A stretch of 64,000 nucleotides of DNA from Macquaria australasica (taxonomy: Eukaryota > Chordata > Actinopteri > Centrarchiformes > Percichthyidae): contig SEMN01000041.1 in the NCBI GenBank assembly GCA_005408345.1, forward strand, positions 365,501 through 429,500, in the 5' to 3' direction. Under the pieces are notes generated by a model. The model had not been told where the DNA came from, did not search any database, and saw only the letters and a list, made by a program, of their open reading frames with translations. Both the position numbers and the translations under genes were made by a program. The stretch's first letter is position 1, and the number at the start of each line of letters is the position of its first letter. Of this stretch, positions 41,901 through 53,857 are shown piece after piece.

Positions 41901-44900
41901 AGTTTAGAGGAGTTTCACGTCTTTGTCTTGGCTCACGTCCTCAGAAGGCCCATAGTGGTGGTGGCCGACACCATGCTGAGGGACTCTGGAGGAGAGGGTA
42001 AATATGCCTGATGCCTCACATTGCTACTCGATCATGTACTGTATTTCACAAGATTTTTCATAATTTCATCATATAATTCACTATGTCTTTGAATCTCAGA
42101 TAGATTAGTCATATGCAGAATTTGCAATACACTTGGCAGAACATTGAGACAATCACAAGAAAATATTTAAAGGAAAACATTTTAAGTTGTCAGTGACGGA
42201 TGACTTGCCTGAGTTGTCCTAATGAAGTAAACACCACCCGTCTGGTATCTCAAGCAGGTTAAAACAAACAATATGAACTACTGCCAAATATTGTGTGACC
42301 TATTTCTGTCGCATAAAACAAATGTCCATACACTTGCATACATTTTTCTTTACATAAAGCAACATACAGCACTCCTGTGAGGGAACTGAAGCAACAACCT
42401 TAATAGATTGATAACTGTAGTAGCTGTTAATTTGCTTTGCACTGTTGAGACACTTCAGTGTTGATTTACCGATATCAGAGATGACAACAGTCTTGTTATG
42501 GAATTAATGCAACACTCATAATTGGCAGCGAGAAACTGAAATGTTGGTTTGGATATAGGATTTGAGGTGAAAGCTCATTTTTATTTTTTGGCTCAAATCC
42601 ACCCAGGAAAGAGTGCTGAGGCTGCGCTTTTCAGATGTTTAATGTCCTTGTTGCTCTTCCCTAGCCTTTGCTCCCATCCCATTCGGAGGCATCTACCTAC
42701 CACTGGAAGTGCCAGCTGCCAAGTGCCATCGCTCGCCCCTGGTCCTGGCATACGACCAGGCACACTTTTCTGCCCTGGTCTCCATGGAGCAGAAGGACAG
42801 CTCCAAAGAGCAAGGTAATGCACTGCACCATTTCTCTTTATTAACCACTGAATATTGATATTATTATGTAATATAATAATATTTTTTTTTGGTTGTTTTT
42901 GGCAGCCTTTTTGTAAGCGGTTGACATTTTAAATCTATAAATCAGAGTGCATCAAACATAGGCGCTCCTGAGAAGATTTTTTGAAAAAGTCCTCAAATAA
43001 TCTTCACATATTAATGTGTGCAAGGTTTAGAAGAGGAGTTTTCTGACAGTACATAACACTAGTACCCATTTTCTCACTTTACAGCTTGGTGCCTTTGCTT
43101 TATGGGTCAGTCTTTTTTTAATATTGACCTTAGTGGTTTATTTAAGAATGGTGACTAACGGCCGTAGGACTTTTGAGTATATCCAGTGATCTCTGTAGCT
43201 CAACACCAAGCAAGCTAGAAAGCAAGCAAATGACCACCTTCCAGTGTTAAATATTTTGATGAAAGTTCCACTAATAAAGTTAAAGGTTTGAAGGTATTGA
43301 ATGAGAGTAAATTGGATTTTAAAAATACTCCAAATGTCGGTCTAAACGCTGTTTCTTATTTTTTTCACCTTACAAGACTGGAATTTTGGAGAAATGCTAA
43401 ATACTTGTGCTCACACTGAAGTTTGTGCACAAATTACGAGTTTTTTCCCTGAAATTCTAGACGTTGCCCAGACATTGAATTGTTTACCGGTCTAAAAATA
43501 TAAGATTGTACCATCCAACAACAATATTGGTCAGACCCAGCAGGCTAAATGTTAAAATAGAAAGTGAATGTCTGCAGACAATGCAGAGTGCTGGATTCAA
43601 ATCCTTTTTCTAAGAATCCTTTTTCCCCCATCTCTACCAGCAGTTGTGATTCCTCTCACGGACTCGGAGCACAAAATGCTGCCTCTGCACTTTGCTGTGG
43701 ACCCTGGGAAAGATTGGGAGTGGGGCAAGGATGACACAGACAACGTGATGCTGGCAAGGTATGGTCTCCCTCTAAAAGCAACTCTTACGCATTCACGTCT
43801 AGTCATGTTTGTCAGGTCAAATGTATTCATAAAGAAAAAAACGAGAGTGGCACATGTTCCCTTGCATGTGTACGGAATTATAGACTGCTGTCCCTTTAGG
43901 ACGGTGTGTCAGTGTGTAGGGATTGACCCCTGACTCCAGATTAGCGACACTCACTGCCAGTGACAATAAGATTAGCTCTAAATACCTTCTATGAATGGTG
44001 CAGGGGAAGGAGCACCAAAATAGCAGCTCGGTAAAAATAACCTTCCTTATTTACGTCAGTTGATGACACTGTGGATGTCTTATTCCGCTGAAATGGTGGA
44101 CAGAGATGATATTACATGAGTGGCTGTTATTATTGTTCGGAAAAAGGTCATTGCGTTAAAAGGCTAGTGCAGCACAAGAATGCTTTTAGTGCATTAGCTC
44201 TTTACTGTACCATTCAGAGCCAAATCACCAGTTGTTGTTAAGCAGCAGCACGTAAATCTTCAAAAGAAGAGGACCAACATTATATGGCATATCAGGTTAG
44301 CCACCTTTACCATTATCCCAGGGAGCAGCTTCATTTATTTATAAGGGAATAAACTTCTATGTTGTATGCATTCACAGTATGTTGTTTCTCGTTGTCACGC
44401 TGCATTGATGTTTCTGTTGCTGGCTACCTCTGCATATTCTTTTGGATCTATTTTTTGTGTTTGCACATTCACCTCTGGTATCATGGTTTAGAAACTGTCT
44501 TACAGCAAGAACATTATTACATTTTATCACTGGAGCTCTGGTAGACAGTGTTGGTCTCCTCTCACTGAGCTTTGACTTATTCCTTTCTCTCTCCCTCTTC
44601 TTCCCAGTGTGGCTCTCTCTTTGGAGGCAAAGCTCCAGATGTTACACAGCTACATGACGGTCACCTGGCTGCCCCTGCCCTGTGAGGTAAGGATGAAAGT
44701 CCACACATCCATTTCTGAGTCATGTTTGCTCCTCTACATCAAAAGCCAACTCAGACAACAGCATTCATCACAAGTTATATTGGTCGTCCTGCTTTTGCCC
44801 AAACGAAATAAATCAATGATACAAAAAAAAAGAAATGAATGAATGAAGTGAATTATTTTTCAACAAACCATGAAGGCTGGTTGAGGATTCCAAAGACTCA

Positions 44901-47208
44901 TTCAGTATTTTACCAGCCAAATTGAGTTTTGGAATAAAAGAGAAACCCCAGCTCGTAACGTGATTATCAGACAGATGCCAAGGCGGTTGGTAGACTTAAA
45001 GTATTACAGTCGCTTGTGGTTAGTGTTAATTTCCCACACTCATTATAAACAAGGGCAATATTATTTTTCCTTTCCCATCAGACCAGCTGTCCCCTAACTG
45101 CTGTACAAAGCGTATGTGAAAACAAACTACACTGGGACATTCAGGTCATAAAGTCACGCCACGCAAACACTGTGACAAAGGTCCTCTTGTGTGCCACATG
45201 CTAACATCAGGCAGCTTGGAAAGACAAGTTCATAGCAGTTTCATGGTTAGGCTGCAGGGGCTGGTGGCAATACATGAATCTCTGTATTAAAATATAATTT
45301 AAGGGGATTGTTCTGTTTAGCAATGCTACCAGAGGATTGCTGTGTGTTGGGGCATTTTGTAACTTCTTCGTGTTTGAGATCAGAACACTGCGTCATCATG
45401 TAGGTCATGCCATTTCCAAATACGGCATTTTTTATTTTACAGTTTCCTTAACACGTTTTGTAGATATGAAAAGGCATTTGGAAACGGAGTCATTTGTTTT
45501 TCTGCATTACTCTGCAAAAAACAGCTCTGTGAATCACTCTTTTCACATCCTCTATATCACATCTTGTAGGTATTTTTCCCCCATACCTGAGGGGCATGTG
45601 AATATTATATCTTTTGTTTTCTTTTTCATTGTAATTTGGTGAGCAGATTGGTGTCTGATGTACATTTTTCTACGGTATTTTTCCACTAGCTTGTGTTTCT
45701 GCTTTGTTTCCTTGCAGCAAGCCCCTCTGGCCCAGCCCGAGTCTCCCACAGCATCGGCAGGAGAGGATGCGCGCACGCCTCCTGACTCAGGAGAGTCAGA
45801 CAAGGAGTCAGTCAGCAGCAGCTCCAATGGCAACGGAGACACAACCACAGGGTCAACGGTCAATGGAGGCGGGTCTTTGGCCAAGAACAGCTCCTCTTCC
45901 TCATCTAGTTCCTCCAGCAGTGGATCGGCAGGGGCTGGAACAGGAACAGCGGGGAAGGACAAAACCAAGAAGGAGAAGGACAAGGATAAAGACAAGAAGA
46001 GGGCAGACTCTGTGGCCAATAAGCTTGGCAGTTTTGGCAAGAGCCTAGGCAGCAAGCTTAAGAAAAACGTGGGCGGTCTGATGACTGGAAAGAACGCTGG
46101 AGCTGGAGGTGTCAAGCAGGAGGGTGGGGAGAAGAAGAAGGGCTCATTTAGGGGGAGGAAGGGCAGCAAGGATGGCTCGCCTTCAGCCCACGCCTCAGAG
46201 GATTCTGGGAAAGGCTCCCCCTCCTCAGGTAGCGAGCGTCTCAACGGAACGGGGAGCAGTATGAGCAGCAGTGGTGGGAGCAGTACTGAGAGCGACACCT
46301 ACAAGTACAGCGCTGATGTCAAGGTCAGCCTGGGCATTCTGCGAGCCGCCATGCAAGGTGAAAGGAAATTCGTCTTTGCCAGCCTTCTCACTACCAGCAA
46401 CCGGCAGCCCTTCCAGGAGGAGATGATCCAGCGCTACCTTACCGATGCAGAGGATCGCTTTCGGGCCGAGCAAGAACAACAGCGCCGCGATGCAGAGAGG
46501 AAGGGCGTCACCAATGGCATCCAGCCGCCTAAGAAGGAGACAGTTGGTGGTCCAGAGTTGACCTACCGGCCTTATGAGGCCAAAGAGGAGCTGTCAGAGA
46601 ACTCGCCACCTTCCTTCAACCAACTCAAGTCCTCTCCTTTGAGCCCCTCTATGTACTCTGGTGTTGTGCCCATTCCCCGGCCCTCCTTCATAGACCAGCC
46701 TCCTGCTGCAGCACCCCTCACCCAGCACCTTCATATGCACAGTTACATGGATACTCGGCGCCAGCTAGCTGGCGGCTCTCCGGCAACCTCCTACCCCGGC
46801 CTCCCCTCTTACGCCACCCTTCCCCGGCACTGCCCCACAACGCAGGGTCCCTCCCATCCCCAGTACAATAACTCACAAGGCCCCGCCTCCCTGAGTCCCT
46901 CTCGCCTTGCGCCCTCATATCCCCCTGAGTTCGACCCACCGGACTACCCTGGGTCTGAACCCGTTGGTGGAAGTTACACCAATGGTTTCCGGGACATGCG
47001 CTCCAACCTAGACTCTCGGAGTGGGCAACCCCCAGTCAGACACTACTCACTGGGCAGCGCCGGTGGTTTGGCCAGCCTGCAGTCCAGCCGCTGTCGGACA
47101 CCCAGCTGCACCTACTACGGACACCCCGAGACGGGCAACTACTGCTCCTACTGCTACCGGGAGGAGCTGAAAAAGAGGGAGACAGAACCAGCCATCCACA
47201 GGTTCTGA
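35952..47208 (+). CDS. otud7b: OTU domain-containing protein 7B (Cezanne), K11-selective deubiquitinase
   Basis: Eleven coding exons: 35952-36036, 37423-37593, 38218-38448, 39276-39377, 39864-39991, 41334-41440, 41870-41997, 42665-42814, 43641-43758, 44608-44686 and 45718-47208. They join in frame to about 929 residues (human about 843). OTUD7B hydrolyses Lys11-linked ubiquitin chains and acts in NF-kB and cell-cycle control. The N-terminus ([22 protein letters not shown]) and next exon form the UBA-like domain. The OTU domain spans about residues 130-410, with catalytic Cys about 189 in SGDGNCLLHAAS and catalytic His about 351 in DQAHFSAL. A Lys-rich segment followed by ADSVANKLGSFGK lies near 515-540. 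An A20-type zinc finger, Cys892-x4-Cys897-x11-Cys909-x2-Cys912, ends the protein before IHRF. Residue numbers shift by up to two with the tandem acceptors. Confidence 0.97.
36159..36577. mobile_element. MITE with ATAAGAACTGGAT ends in otud7b intron 2
   Basis: ATAAGAACTGGATACC on the left and CTATCCAGGTCTTAT on the right are imperfect inverted repeats about 420 bp apart. No clear target duplication is seen. A 117-codon frame inside (36296-36649) extends beyond the element and resembles nothing known. Confidence 0.5.
37628..37922. mobile_element. Dispersed teleost repeat (non-LTR retroposon tail type) in otud7b intron 3
   Basis: It opens CCATCCATCCATTTTCTATA and includes AGAGGGTCGCGG, GGGGTACACCCAGGAC, and then GGAGAGAACCCACGCAGACA and GGGGAGAACATGCAAACTCC, a combination very common in fish genomes. 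It produces overlapping spurious frames on both strands. I associate it with L2/Maui-like LINE-derived repeats, but the family is unverified. Confidence 0.6.
45718..47208 (+). CDS. otud7b: otud7b terminal coding exon (linker, Lys-rich region, A20 zinc finger)
   Basis: This 1491-base exon follows TCCTTGCAG and begins QAPLAQPESPTASAG, matching human OTUD7B closely. It carries low-complexity insertions relative to human: eleven consecutive serines (about residues 491-501), a Lys/Asp run, and Pro/Ser-rich stretches around 620-850. It ends with the zinc finger and the IHRF terminus. GC-rich bias leaves a long open frame on the opposite strand that is not a gene. Confidence 0.97.
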   Translation, partial: QAPLAQPESPTASAGEDARTPPDSGESDKESVSSSSNGNGDTTTGSTVNGGGSLAKNSSSSSSSSSSSGSAGAGTGTAGKDKTKKEKDKDKDKKRADSVANKLGSFGKSLGSKLKKNVGGLMTGKNAGAGGVKQEGGEKKKGSFRGRKGSKDGSPSAHASEDSGKGSPSSGSERLNGTGSSMSSSGGSSTESDTYKYSADVKVSLGILRAAMQGERKFVFASLLTTSNRQPFQEEMIQRYLTDAEDRFRAEQEQQRRDAERKGVTNGIQPPKKETVGGPELTYRPYEAKEELSENSPPSFNQLKSSPLSPSMYSGVVPIPRPSFIDQPPAAAPLTQHLHMHSYMDTRRQLAGGSPATSYPGLPSYATLPRHCPTTQGPSHPQYNNSQGPASLSPSRLAPSYPPEFDPPDYPGSEPVGGSYTNGFRDMRSNLDSRSGQPPVRHYSLGSAGGLASLQSSRCRTPSCTYYGHPETGNYCSYCYREELKKRETEPAIHRF

Positions 47209-50200
47209 ATGGACCTTGCTATGGCTTGAATTTGATGAGTGGCCTTTTTCAGTTACAAAAAAAGCAAAAACAAAAAAAAAAAACGGCTGGGGCGGATCAG
47301 CCTCTGAATGGACAAGAGAAAGGCACAACCAGCTCCCTCCCTTTTTTAGCTGTCACTTCCTGTTGGAATAGACAACCTCAAAAAGTGGCAGAGTCGACTA
47401 CAGAATAATAGAATAGAATAAACTAACTGCACTTCTGTTACATTTTGCTGTGGCTCTTATGCAGGCGTTATGTATGAGTGTGTGTGTCTGTGTGTGTGTG
47501 TGTGTGTGTGTGTTTGTGTGTGTGAGCTGCAGGCTCTCCTCCTTTATCAGTTTAACGCCTTGCTACTGTCTCCTCCTAGTGGAGAGAATGTATATGGCAG
47601 GCGCCATACATAACACTCATCATCACACATACAGTACATGCACAGATAAACACTAAGTCAGACTCACACTACTTGATAGACAGTGATGCAAGCACAAACA
47701 GAAGGCACGAGCGTCTCCACTCCATTTGTGGTCTGTGATAATGTTTGGATTGGTCAATTAAGGGATGTTTGAGTATTTTGAAGTCACATCCGGTTATGGT
47801 GATTTCAGTGTTATACACATTTTACACTACTGTTACTAGATGCTTGCGTCATATGTACCTCGGGAAACAGCAGAATTAATCCTTGTCGAATTGCTTTTTC
47901 GTCGGTCACCGTTTGCATAATGCAAATTGAAACTACCGTGCAATGCTAATGATTAAGCGTTCTGTGGGCTGCTGTGGTGCTAATGTTTCAGAATGCAAAC
48001 ACGTACATGTCCATGCATTTAAGACAACTGCTCTGCACTGTTAGTAGTATCTTTATAGCAAAACAAATATCACCTAAACATTTCACGTTTTTTCTCCAAT
48101 TCATATACCTATAAATTGGATTATGAAGATGTCAACCTTTTAAAGATGAAATGCTTTTGGTCACATTATTGATCAGGCGTTGTAGAACAAAAACAACATA
48201 GCAACATAGCACTACGGTAAGATACTGTTCCCAGAGCCTGATCCAGAGTGTTTCATATGTTTGTTGGGTTGTTTGTTTCTCTTTCTTAGTTGGGTCTTCC
48301 TCTTTCTGTAACAATGGTTGGCGTTGAGGCATTTGATTATTGTGGCCAACGCAGGCATGCAATACTACACACTACAAAGTCAAAATGTCACATCCAGCAC
48401 AACATTTTTTCGAGACGCCCGTCACATTAGATTAGTGAAATGTTACTAAACACATTTTTGGATTTCAGACAAGTGAAGCAAACTAACTGATTTGTTATCA
48501 ATTAAGTGACGTAAACTTCCTCTAAAGCAGTGAGGATGTCTGCAGGTGGGATAAATCTCTCCAATTTCTGTTTGTATGATGCAAAGGGATGCATGCACTT
48601 CTGTTGGCTCTGCTCCGATGGGTGAGAAATGTGAAACATGTTTCATACAATCTCCTGATCACACAAAAGGAAAGTCATACATTCATGGTGTCCTCACTAA
48701 TAGGACATCCTAATGCTTATTGGTTTGGTCGCCCACTGCAAATTCTGAAGTTCTACTGAAGGCGGTCTCTTAATTTCTGGCATTCGTCCCGCCAAATCCA
48801 GTCGCGTTACCTCTTTTTGCACAAATTCAAGCACTTTCCTGATGTCCGTAGATACAAAACTTTTTACTGTTTTTGAAGTGGCCTGACTGTTGTCCTTTTG
48901 TTCATCTCTGCAGACACTGCCACCTCTGTTCATGGGAAGTCAGGGGCACAGGTCAGAAGGGTTTTTTCTAAAGGATTCAGTTACTGTAGAGCGACAGCAT
49001 TTTGGTGCCAGCGTCACCATCTAACTCAGTTTCCTAGTTGCCTTTTTCAGCGTTTTGTCCTCGTGGCATCACTGTCCTGTTTGTACGTGTTGCAAGATGA
49101 ACATCAAGTGTCCACTGCTTGCTTCATTGCCTGCAGTTTCTACTACTACTGCCCCAAAATTTAACTAATTATTTTAATTATTATTTTAATTGTGTTGAAG
49201 CTATTGAGAAAATGCCGTTATTCTTTTCAGTTAGGCATATCAGCTAGTTGATACAGACCGATGTTCTGTTTGAGTCTTCCTTACTATAATTTCAAATTCA
49301 AGGCTGTTTCAGTTGTACTAATGTCAAAAAGACTACTTTAATTTGTTATTATTTCCCTATGATAAGCCAGGGTGAGGAATTTCCTTTTGAGTTAGGGTGA
49401 CCCTACTCTTGTCGATTGACACTGTTCTTTGGCATTAAGTCTAGAAAAGCACAATTTAGTATGCAATTCACTGCCTTGCCCAGTTGAGGGCACTCTTGTT
49501 TTGTTTTTCTTTTTAACTCGGTGTTTGGAGCTTACCCCTCCGTGACCCACACTCAAACTACAAACAAAAATAACCAAAATATTGGGGAATCATTTTCAAT
49601 AGTGCTAATTTAACACTATGTAACACTATATTACAATATTTACTGCGTTGCAAAAGCTGGTCAAGGAAGAAGGGAGTCTTTTTGCTGTGCATTTAAAGTA
49701 ACACTAGAGTTTTTATGACAACAAAACATGTAAATCATGCTATTTCCCAAAAAAAAAACATTTGCATTTGCTGTGTTTATGTGTGTTGACGTGTCCATGC
49801 ACTAGCATTTTAATTCAGACAAGACCCATGTGTAAGTGTTCCCAGACTGTGGGAAGGTGATGCCTGTTTTTAAAAAATGTGTATGTGTGCACACTCTTTC
49901 CCGCCCTCCAAAGTAATAATTAGCTTACCATTTTTTTAATTTTATTTTATTTTATTTTTGCAATGAAACGAATGCCTCAGAAACATGTAAAACATCAGAC
50001 TTTACATGCTACAAACACTTTTTTGTATTTAAGAAAAAAACAATGAGAGGTTGTATAAATGTGTTCCAAGTTATTTTTGTAAGCCCAAAGTTTTGCAGTG
50101 TTTTTAAAAGAGTATTGTTGGATACGAAAACAGGTAATCATGATAAGCTTGTTAGAGCCTGGATTTGGGGTAGAATTGGTGACATTTTGGCTGTTGAAGG

Positions 50201-50945
50201 CGACTCCCAGATGGGCCTTTTGATACTCGAGGGTCTCTCATTGCAGACTAATTTCCTCAATGCTGACCTAACAAGATACCATTTGAGAATATATATTTAT
50301 AGTGAGATTTTTTTAATAGGTTTCCTTGTGGAATGTTTAGTTGCGACATTTTAGGATGTTCTTTCTCACATGGCTAATTGTCTAGCAGTCTGGCTTTTAT
50401 TTGTTTGTTGCTTTATTTGATTTGTACATTTTGTTTACTTTTTTTCTACAACCACCAATCCGTGCTCTGCTAAAACATGACAGTAACATGTTCTTGTTGA
50501 CCCAGCTCGTTTTCTCCGAACCAGAAGAGAAATGGCTCAGAATTAGTTTTGCGACACAGCTGACCCGATATATTTTTATATATTGTACAACACTGTAATT
50601 TCTGTGTGAACAGAATATTCATCATCAGTGACATTAACATGGAATATTTCGAGTTGCATGGGACTGGAACTGTTGCATGTAAATGGCAATCCCTTTTACC
50701 AAATTTGCGCATTATTTTAACTTGATTTCAGTTGTCCTGGTATTTTGATCTGTTTTTATTTTTTTATCGTTTTAATGTTTTGCTTTTTTTCTTTTTTTTT
50801 TTTTGAGAGGAGAGTCCTAAGGCTGTGTGACAGTGCAATCTGGATAGAAAGAACATCAGATTTTATGTTAGGTTGTTATTATTATTATTATTATAATTAT
50901 TAATTTCTTTTGCACCGTTTGAATAAATTCTCATTGTATTTCAAG
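47209..50945 (+). other. otud7b: otud7b 3' UTR with proximal and distal poly(A) signals
   Basis: After the stop codon the sequence is AT-rich and non-coding. A proximal AATAAA lies at 47417-47422 and a distal one at 50922-50927. Human OTUD7B has a long 3' UTR, so use of the distal site is plausible. A TG microsatellite occupies 47478-47523. An ATT repeat lies at 50876-50901, just before the distal signal. No gene was found in between on either strand. Confidence 0.55.
50922..50927 (+). terminator. otud7b: Distal polyadenylation signal of otud7b
   Basis: AATAAA followed within 20-50 bases by TGTATTTC and TTTTCTGTGTTT. It is the last good signal before the repeat-rich intergenic region. Confidence 0.5.
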
Positions 50946-51152
50946 AATGCTATGCTTCCTCTCTTTTCTGTGTTTAATATAAAAACATCTTTTGTTATCT
51001 TGCTGGTTCATAAAAGCTACAACCACATGATCACTGATATGTGATCAATTCCAGAGAAATATAACTGACGGTCTATGCATGTAATGACATAAAGATGGTT
51101 TACACATTTTAAATTAAGTCCATACATAAAGTCTCTGCACTAGGCTGGAATT

Positions 51153-51460
51153 AGAGCTGTGACAATTTGTCAGATGACAGAAAATTAATCGACAATATAT
51201 CTGCAATTATATTGATAATTTACTTATTAACTATTAAGAATTTTTTCAAGCACAAATGCTTAACATTCCCTGCTTCCAGCCTTTCAGTTATGAAGATTAG
51301 CTGCATTTCATTGTCATATGTGATAGTAAACTGAATATCTCTATAGTTTTGGACTGTTGGTCAGACGAAACAAACAATTAGAATGTTTTACATTTTATAG
51401 ACCAAGCGAATATTACTGACAGATAACTCAAAAATAAAAACAATCCTTAGTTGAGGCCCT
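51153..51460. mobile_element. Non-autonomous DNA element (GCAACTAACGATTA type), copy 2, inverted
   Basis: Starting at TTAGAGCTGTGAC and ending near AGTTGAGGCCCT, this is a diverged reverse-oriented relative of 3148-3490. Shared features on the opposite strand include TTTTTGCTTGAAAA-like, ACCAACAGTCCAAAA and ACTAAGGATTG-like segments. Confidence 0.6.
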
Positions 51461-51566
51461 ACTTGCTTTATATCTGAAGCCAATTCTTAAAGTCAGCTTG
51501 TTTGAGGTTTCAGGGTGGTGGTGTGAGGCACTGAATCCCTACCAGCTCCATCTTTACTGTTATATA

Positions 51567-51824
51567 CAGGGTTCATACAAAGTCTTGAAAGTGTGGAAAA
51601 TGCTTAATTTTAACCGTCATGTTTTCAAGGTTAGGAAAAAGCTTGATTTTGAATATACTCCTTGAAAAATGCTTGATTTTTTAACATAATAAAGGATTGC
51701 ATTTATAGTAGCAATTTAGATGTGATGATAAAGGCTTCGAGAGTCTGGAAATTTATGGCTTAAGTACCTTAAAAGTGCTTGAAATGGGCTTGAATTTTAC
51801 TCTTAAAAAGCTGTACGACCCCTG
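51567..51824. mobile_element. Short hAT-like MITE (CAGGGTTCATAC / GTACGACCCCTG ends)
   Basis: The 12-base ends match at 9 positions in inverted orientation. Flanks on both sides are TATATA, consistent with a short AT-rich target duplication. The interior repeats the motif CTTGAAAA/TGCTTGA and is non-coding. Such elements are abundant in fish. Confidence 0.65.
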
Positions 51825-52844
51825 TATATAGCTCTCAACTCTCTCTGTAGGGAAAGAGAAAACAGGATTTCCTCAACTATCAAATAAGTATCATATTATC
51901 ATCATTCTTAATAAAGTGGAGCTGCAGAGACATAAAAAACATTTGAATTGAATAGATAAACGCAGAGCTCAGCCATATATTTTATTGTGAATTTGTTATC
52001 TTGTGTCATTCAGTATTACCCTAACCTTGTTGCATTATACATCGTTGAATATCTCCAGCTCAGATGATGCAAGGTCCTGTGTCTGGGACTGTTTTATGTA
52101 TTAGAGAAATCGGAGACCCTTATGTAATATTGAACAGTTTCCCATGTGGTAAAAAATCCAGACCTCTCTCTATTATAGTTCACAAGGACACCGTCTCCCC
52201 ATCTGTTCAGCAGGACAGACTGTTGCTTAGGATTATTCAAATTTTCCCTGTTCTCGCTGAAAAGGAATTTCTTCTGAATTGGCCTCCTGTATTTGTCTGA
52301 AAGAGAGTTATTGGTGGTTTCTTTGCACACGTTTGGATGAGAGAGGAGAGGAGCCAGTCCCCTCACAGACCTGCGAAAGGATCGGAAAAAGGTACTGCTG
52401 ACCAAAAAGAGGTTTTAGATGGTAAATTAACAGGATTATTTTGTTGGTTTTTTAGGAGAGGTTTTGCAGGCTTGAAACACCAGAAGGCCAAGAGTTGAAT
52501 GGTTTTATGGATGTTGGTTCACTGGCTCAGCTACTGCTTCAAATGAAACCCTCAACAACAAGTTGCCTGAATACAAAGCCAGAGCACTCACTATGAAAAG
52601 CAAACCTGGCTCTTTCATTTTACTGTGTGCATAACAAAAGCTGTTTCCTTGGATGTCGTTCAAGGCCAAACAGGTCATGGCAACTAGCATTGGACAACAA
52701 AGTCAAATTTATATGACAACCACTTCAAACAAACAGCTTTGTCATGTCAAAGACAAATCTATGAAAAGCAATGTCAGAACAAAGGACAAGATAGACAAGT
52801 TTAAAGAGTCTGACTTGTGACTATCTAGTGACTATCTAATTTAT

Positions 52845-53735
52845 ACTTTTACTTCACAACATTTAAGAGTGAAATACTGAACATTTTACTCCACTTTATT
52901 TATTTCACAGCTATAGTTACTTTGCAAATGAAGATGTTATATACAAGACATATATGATGCATATTATAGATGAAACTACCCCAAGTTTGTATAAAGCAGA
53001 TACATTATCTGCACCTGAACCAGATACAACACATGCATGCTTCACTATTAAAAATCCAATAATATAATATATATACAGTGGTGGATTGTAACTAAGTACT
53101 GTAGTCAAGTACAGTTTTGAGGTACTTGAACTTTACTTGTGTATTTCCATGTTATGCTACTTTATACTTCTACTTCACTACATTTCAGAGGGAAACATCG
53201 TACTTTTTACTCCACTACATTTATTCAAACAGCTTTAGTTACTTTGCAGATGCAGATTATTGATACATAAATAAATCAACTAATAAATTATGATATATTG
53301 TTATGGATTAAGTTACCCAGCAGTATATAAAGTAATTAAAATCAGCTCCACCTTCACCAGCTGCAACATTAGTGATACTTACACCTTAATGCATCAATAA
53401 TCATAATCCAATAACATATATTATTCTGAAATAATGTGCCATTCTGCATGATGAGTACTTTTACTTTTGGTTTTTAAGTATATTTTGATGCTAATACTTA
53501 TGTACTTTTACTTAAGTAAGATTTTGAATTCAGGACTTTTACTTGTAACAGAGTAAATTTACACTGTGGTATTGCTACTTTTACTGAAGTACAAGATCTG
53601 AGTGCTTCTTCCACCACTGTATATACTATAACACAGCATGACGAGTACTTTTTGTTGTTATGGTATAGGTGCATGTTGCTGATAATACTTTTAATTGTCT
53701 TGAATGCAGGATTTTTACTCGTAATGGAGTATTTG
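52845..53735. mobile_element. Outer copy of the CTTCTTCCACCACTG family, split by an insertion
   Basis: Sequence left of 53076 (ACATTTAAGAGTGAAA, TTTTACTCCACTTTATTTAT, TAGTTACTTTGCAAATG, AAATCCAATAATATAAT) and right of 53619 (CAGCATGACGAGTACTTTTT, TGCTGATAATACTTTTAATT, GCAGGATTTTTACTCGTAAT) corresponds in order to the central parts of the inner element. The two halves read as one older copy. Outer limits are approximate. Confidence 0.65.
53076..53619. mobile_element. Best-preserved copy of the CTTCTTCCACCACTG family
   Basis: It begins CAGTGGTGGA and ends TCCACCACTG, a perfect 10-bp inverted repeat, with TATATA outside both ends. The 544-bp interior contains repeated short ACTTTTACTT-type motifs and no frame. 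Other copies in the window are at 8545-9002 and 12536-12872. Confidence 0.8.
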
Positions 53736-53857
53736 TGTGCCTTCTTTGTGTTATTGTGTTAATGTCAGTGTTGAGCGGTGGTGAGTTCAAGGGGTTTAAT
53801 GAAAACGGGGAAAACTGACCTCTTTGTTCCATCTGTCACTGTGCTCAGCTTCTAGTG

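Noticed and set aside
45552..46298. 248-codon open frame on the minus strand
   Set aside because: It lies antisense to the otud7b terminal exon, is rich in Leu/Pro/Ser as expected from the complement of GC-rich Ser/Lys/Gly codons, and has no recognisable domain.
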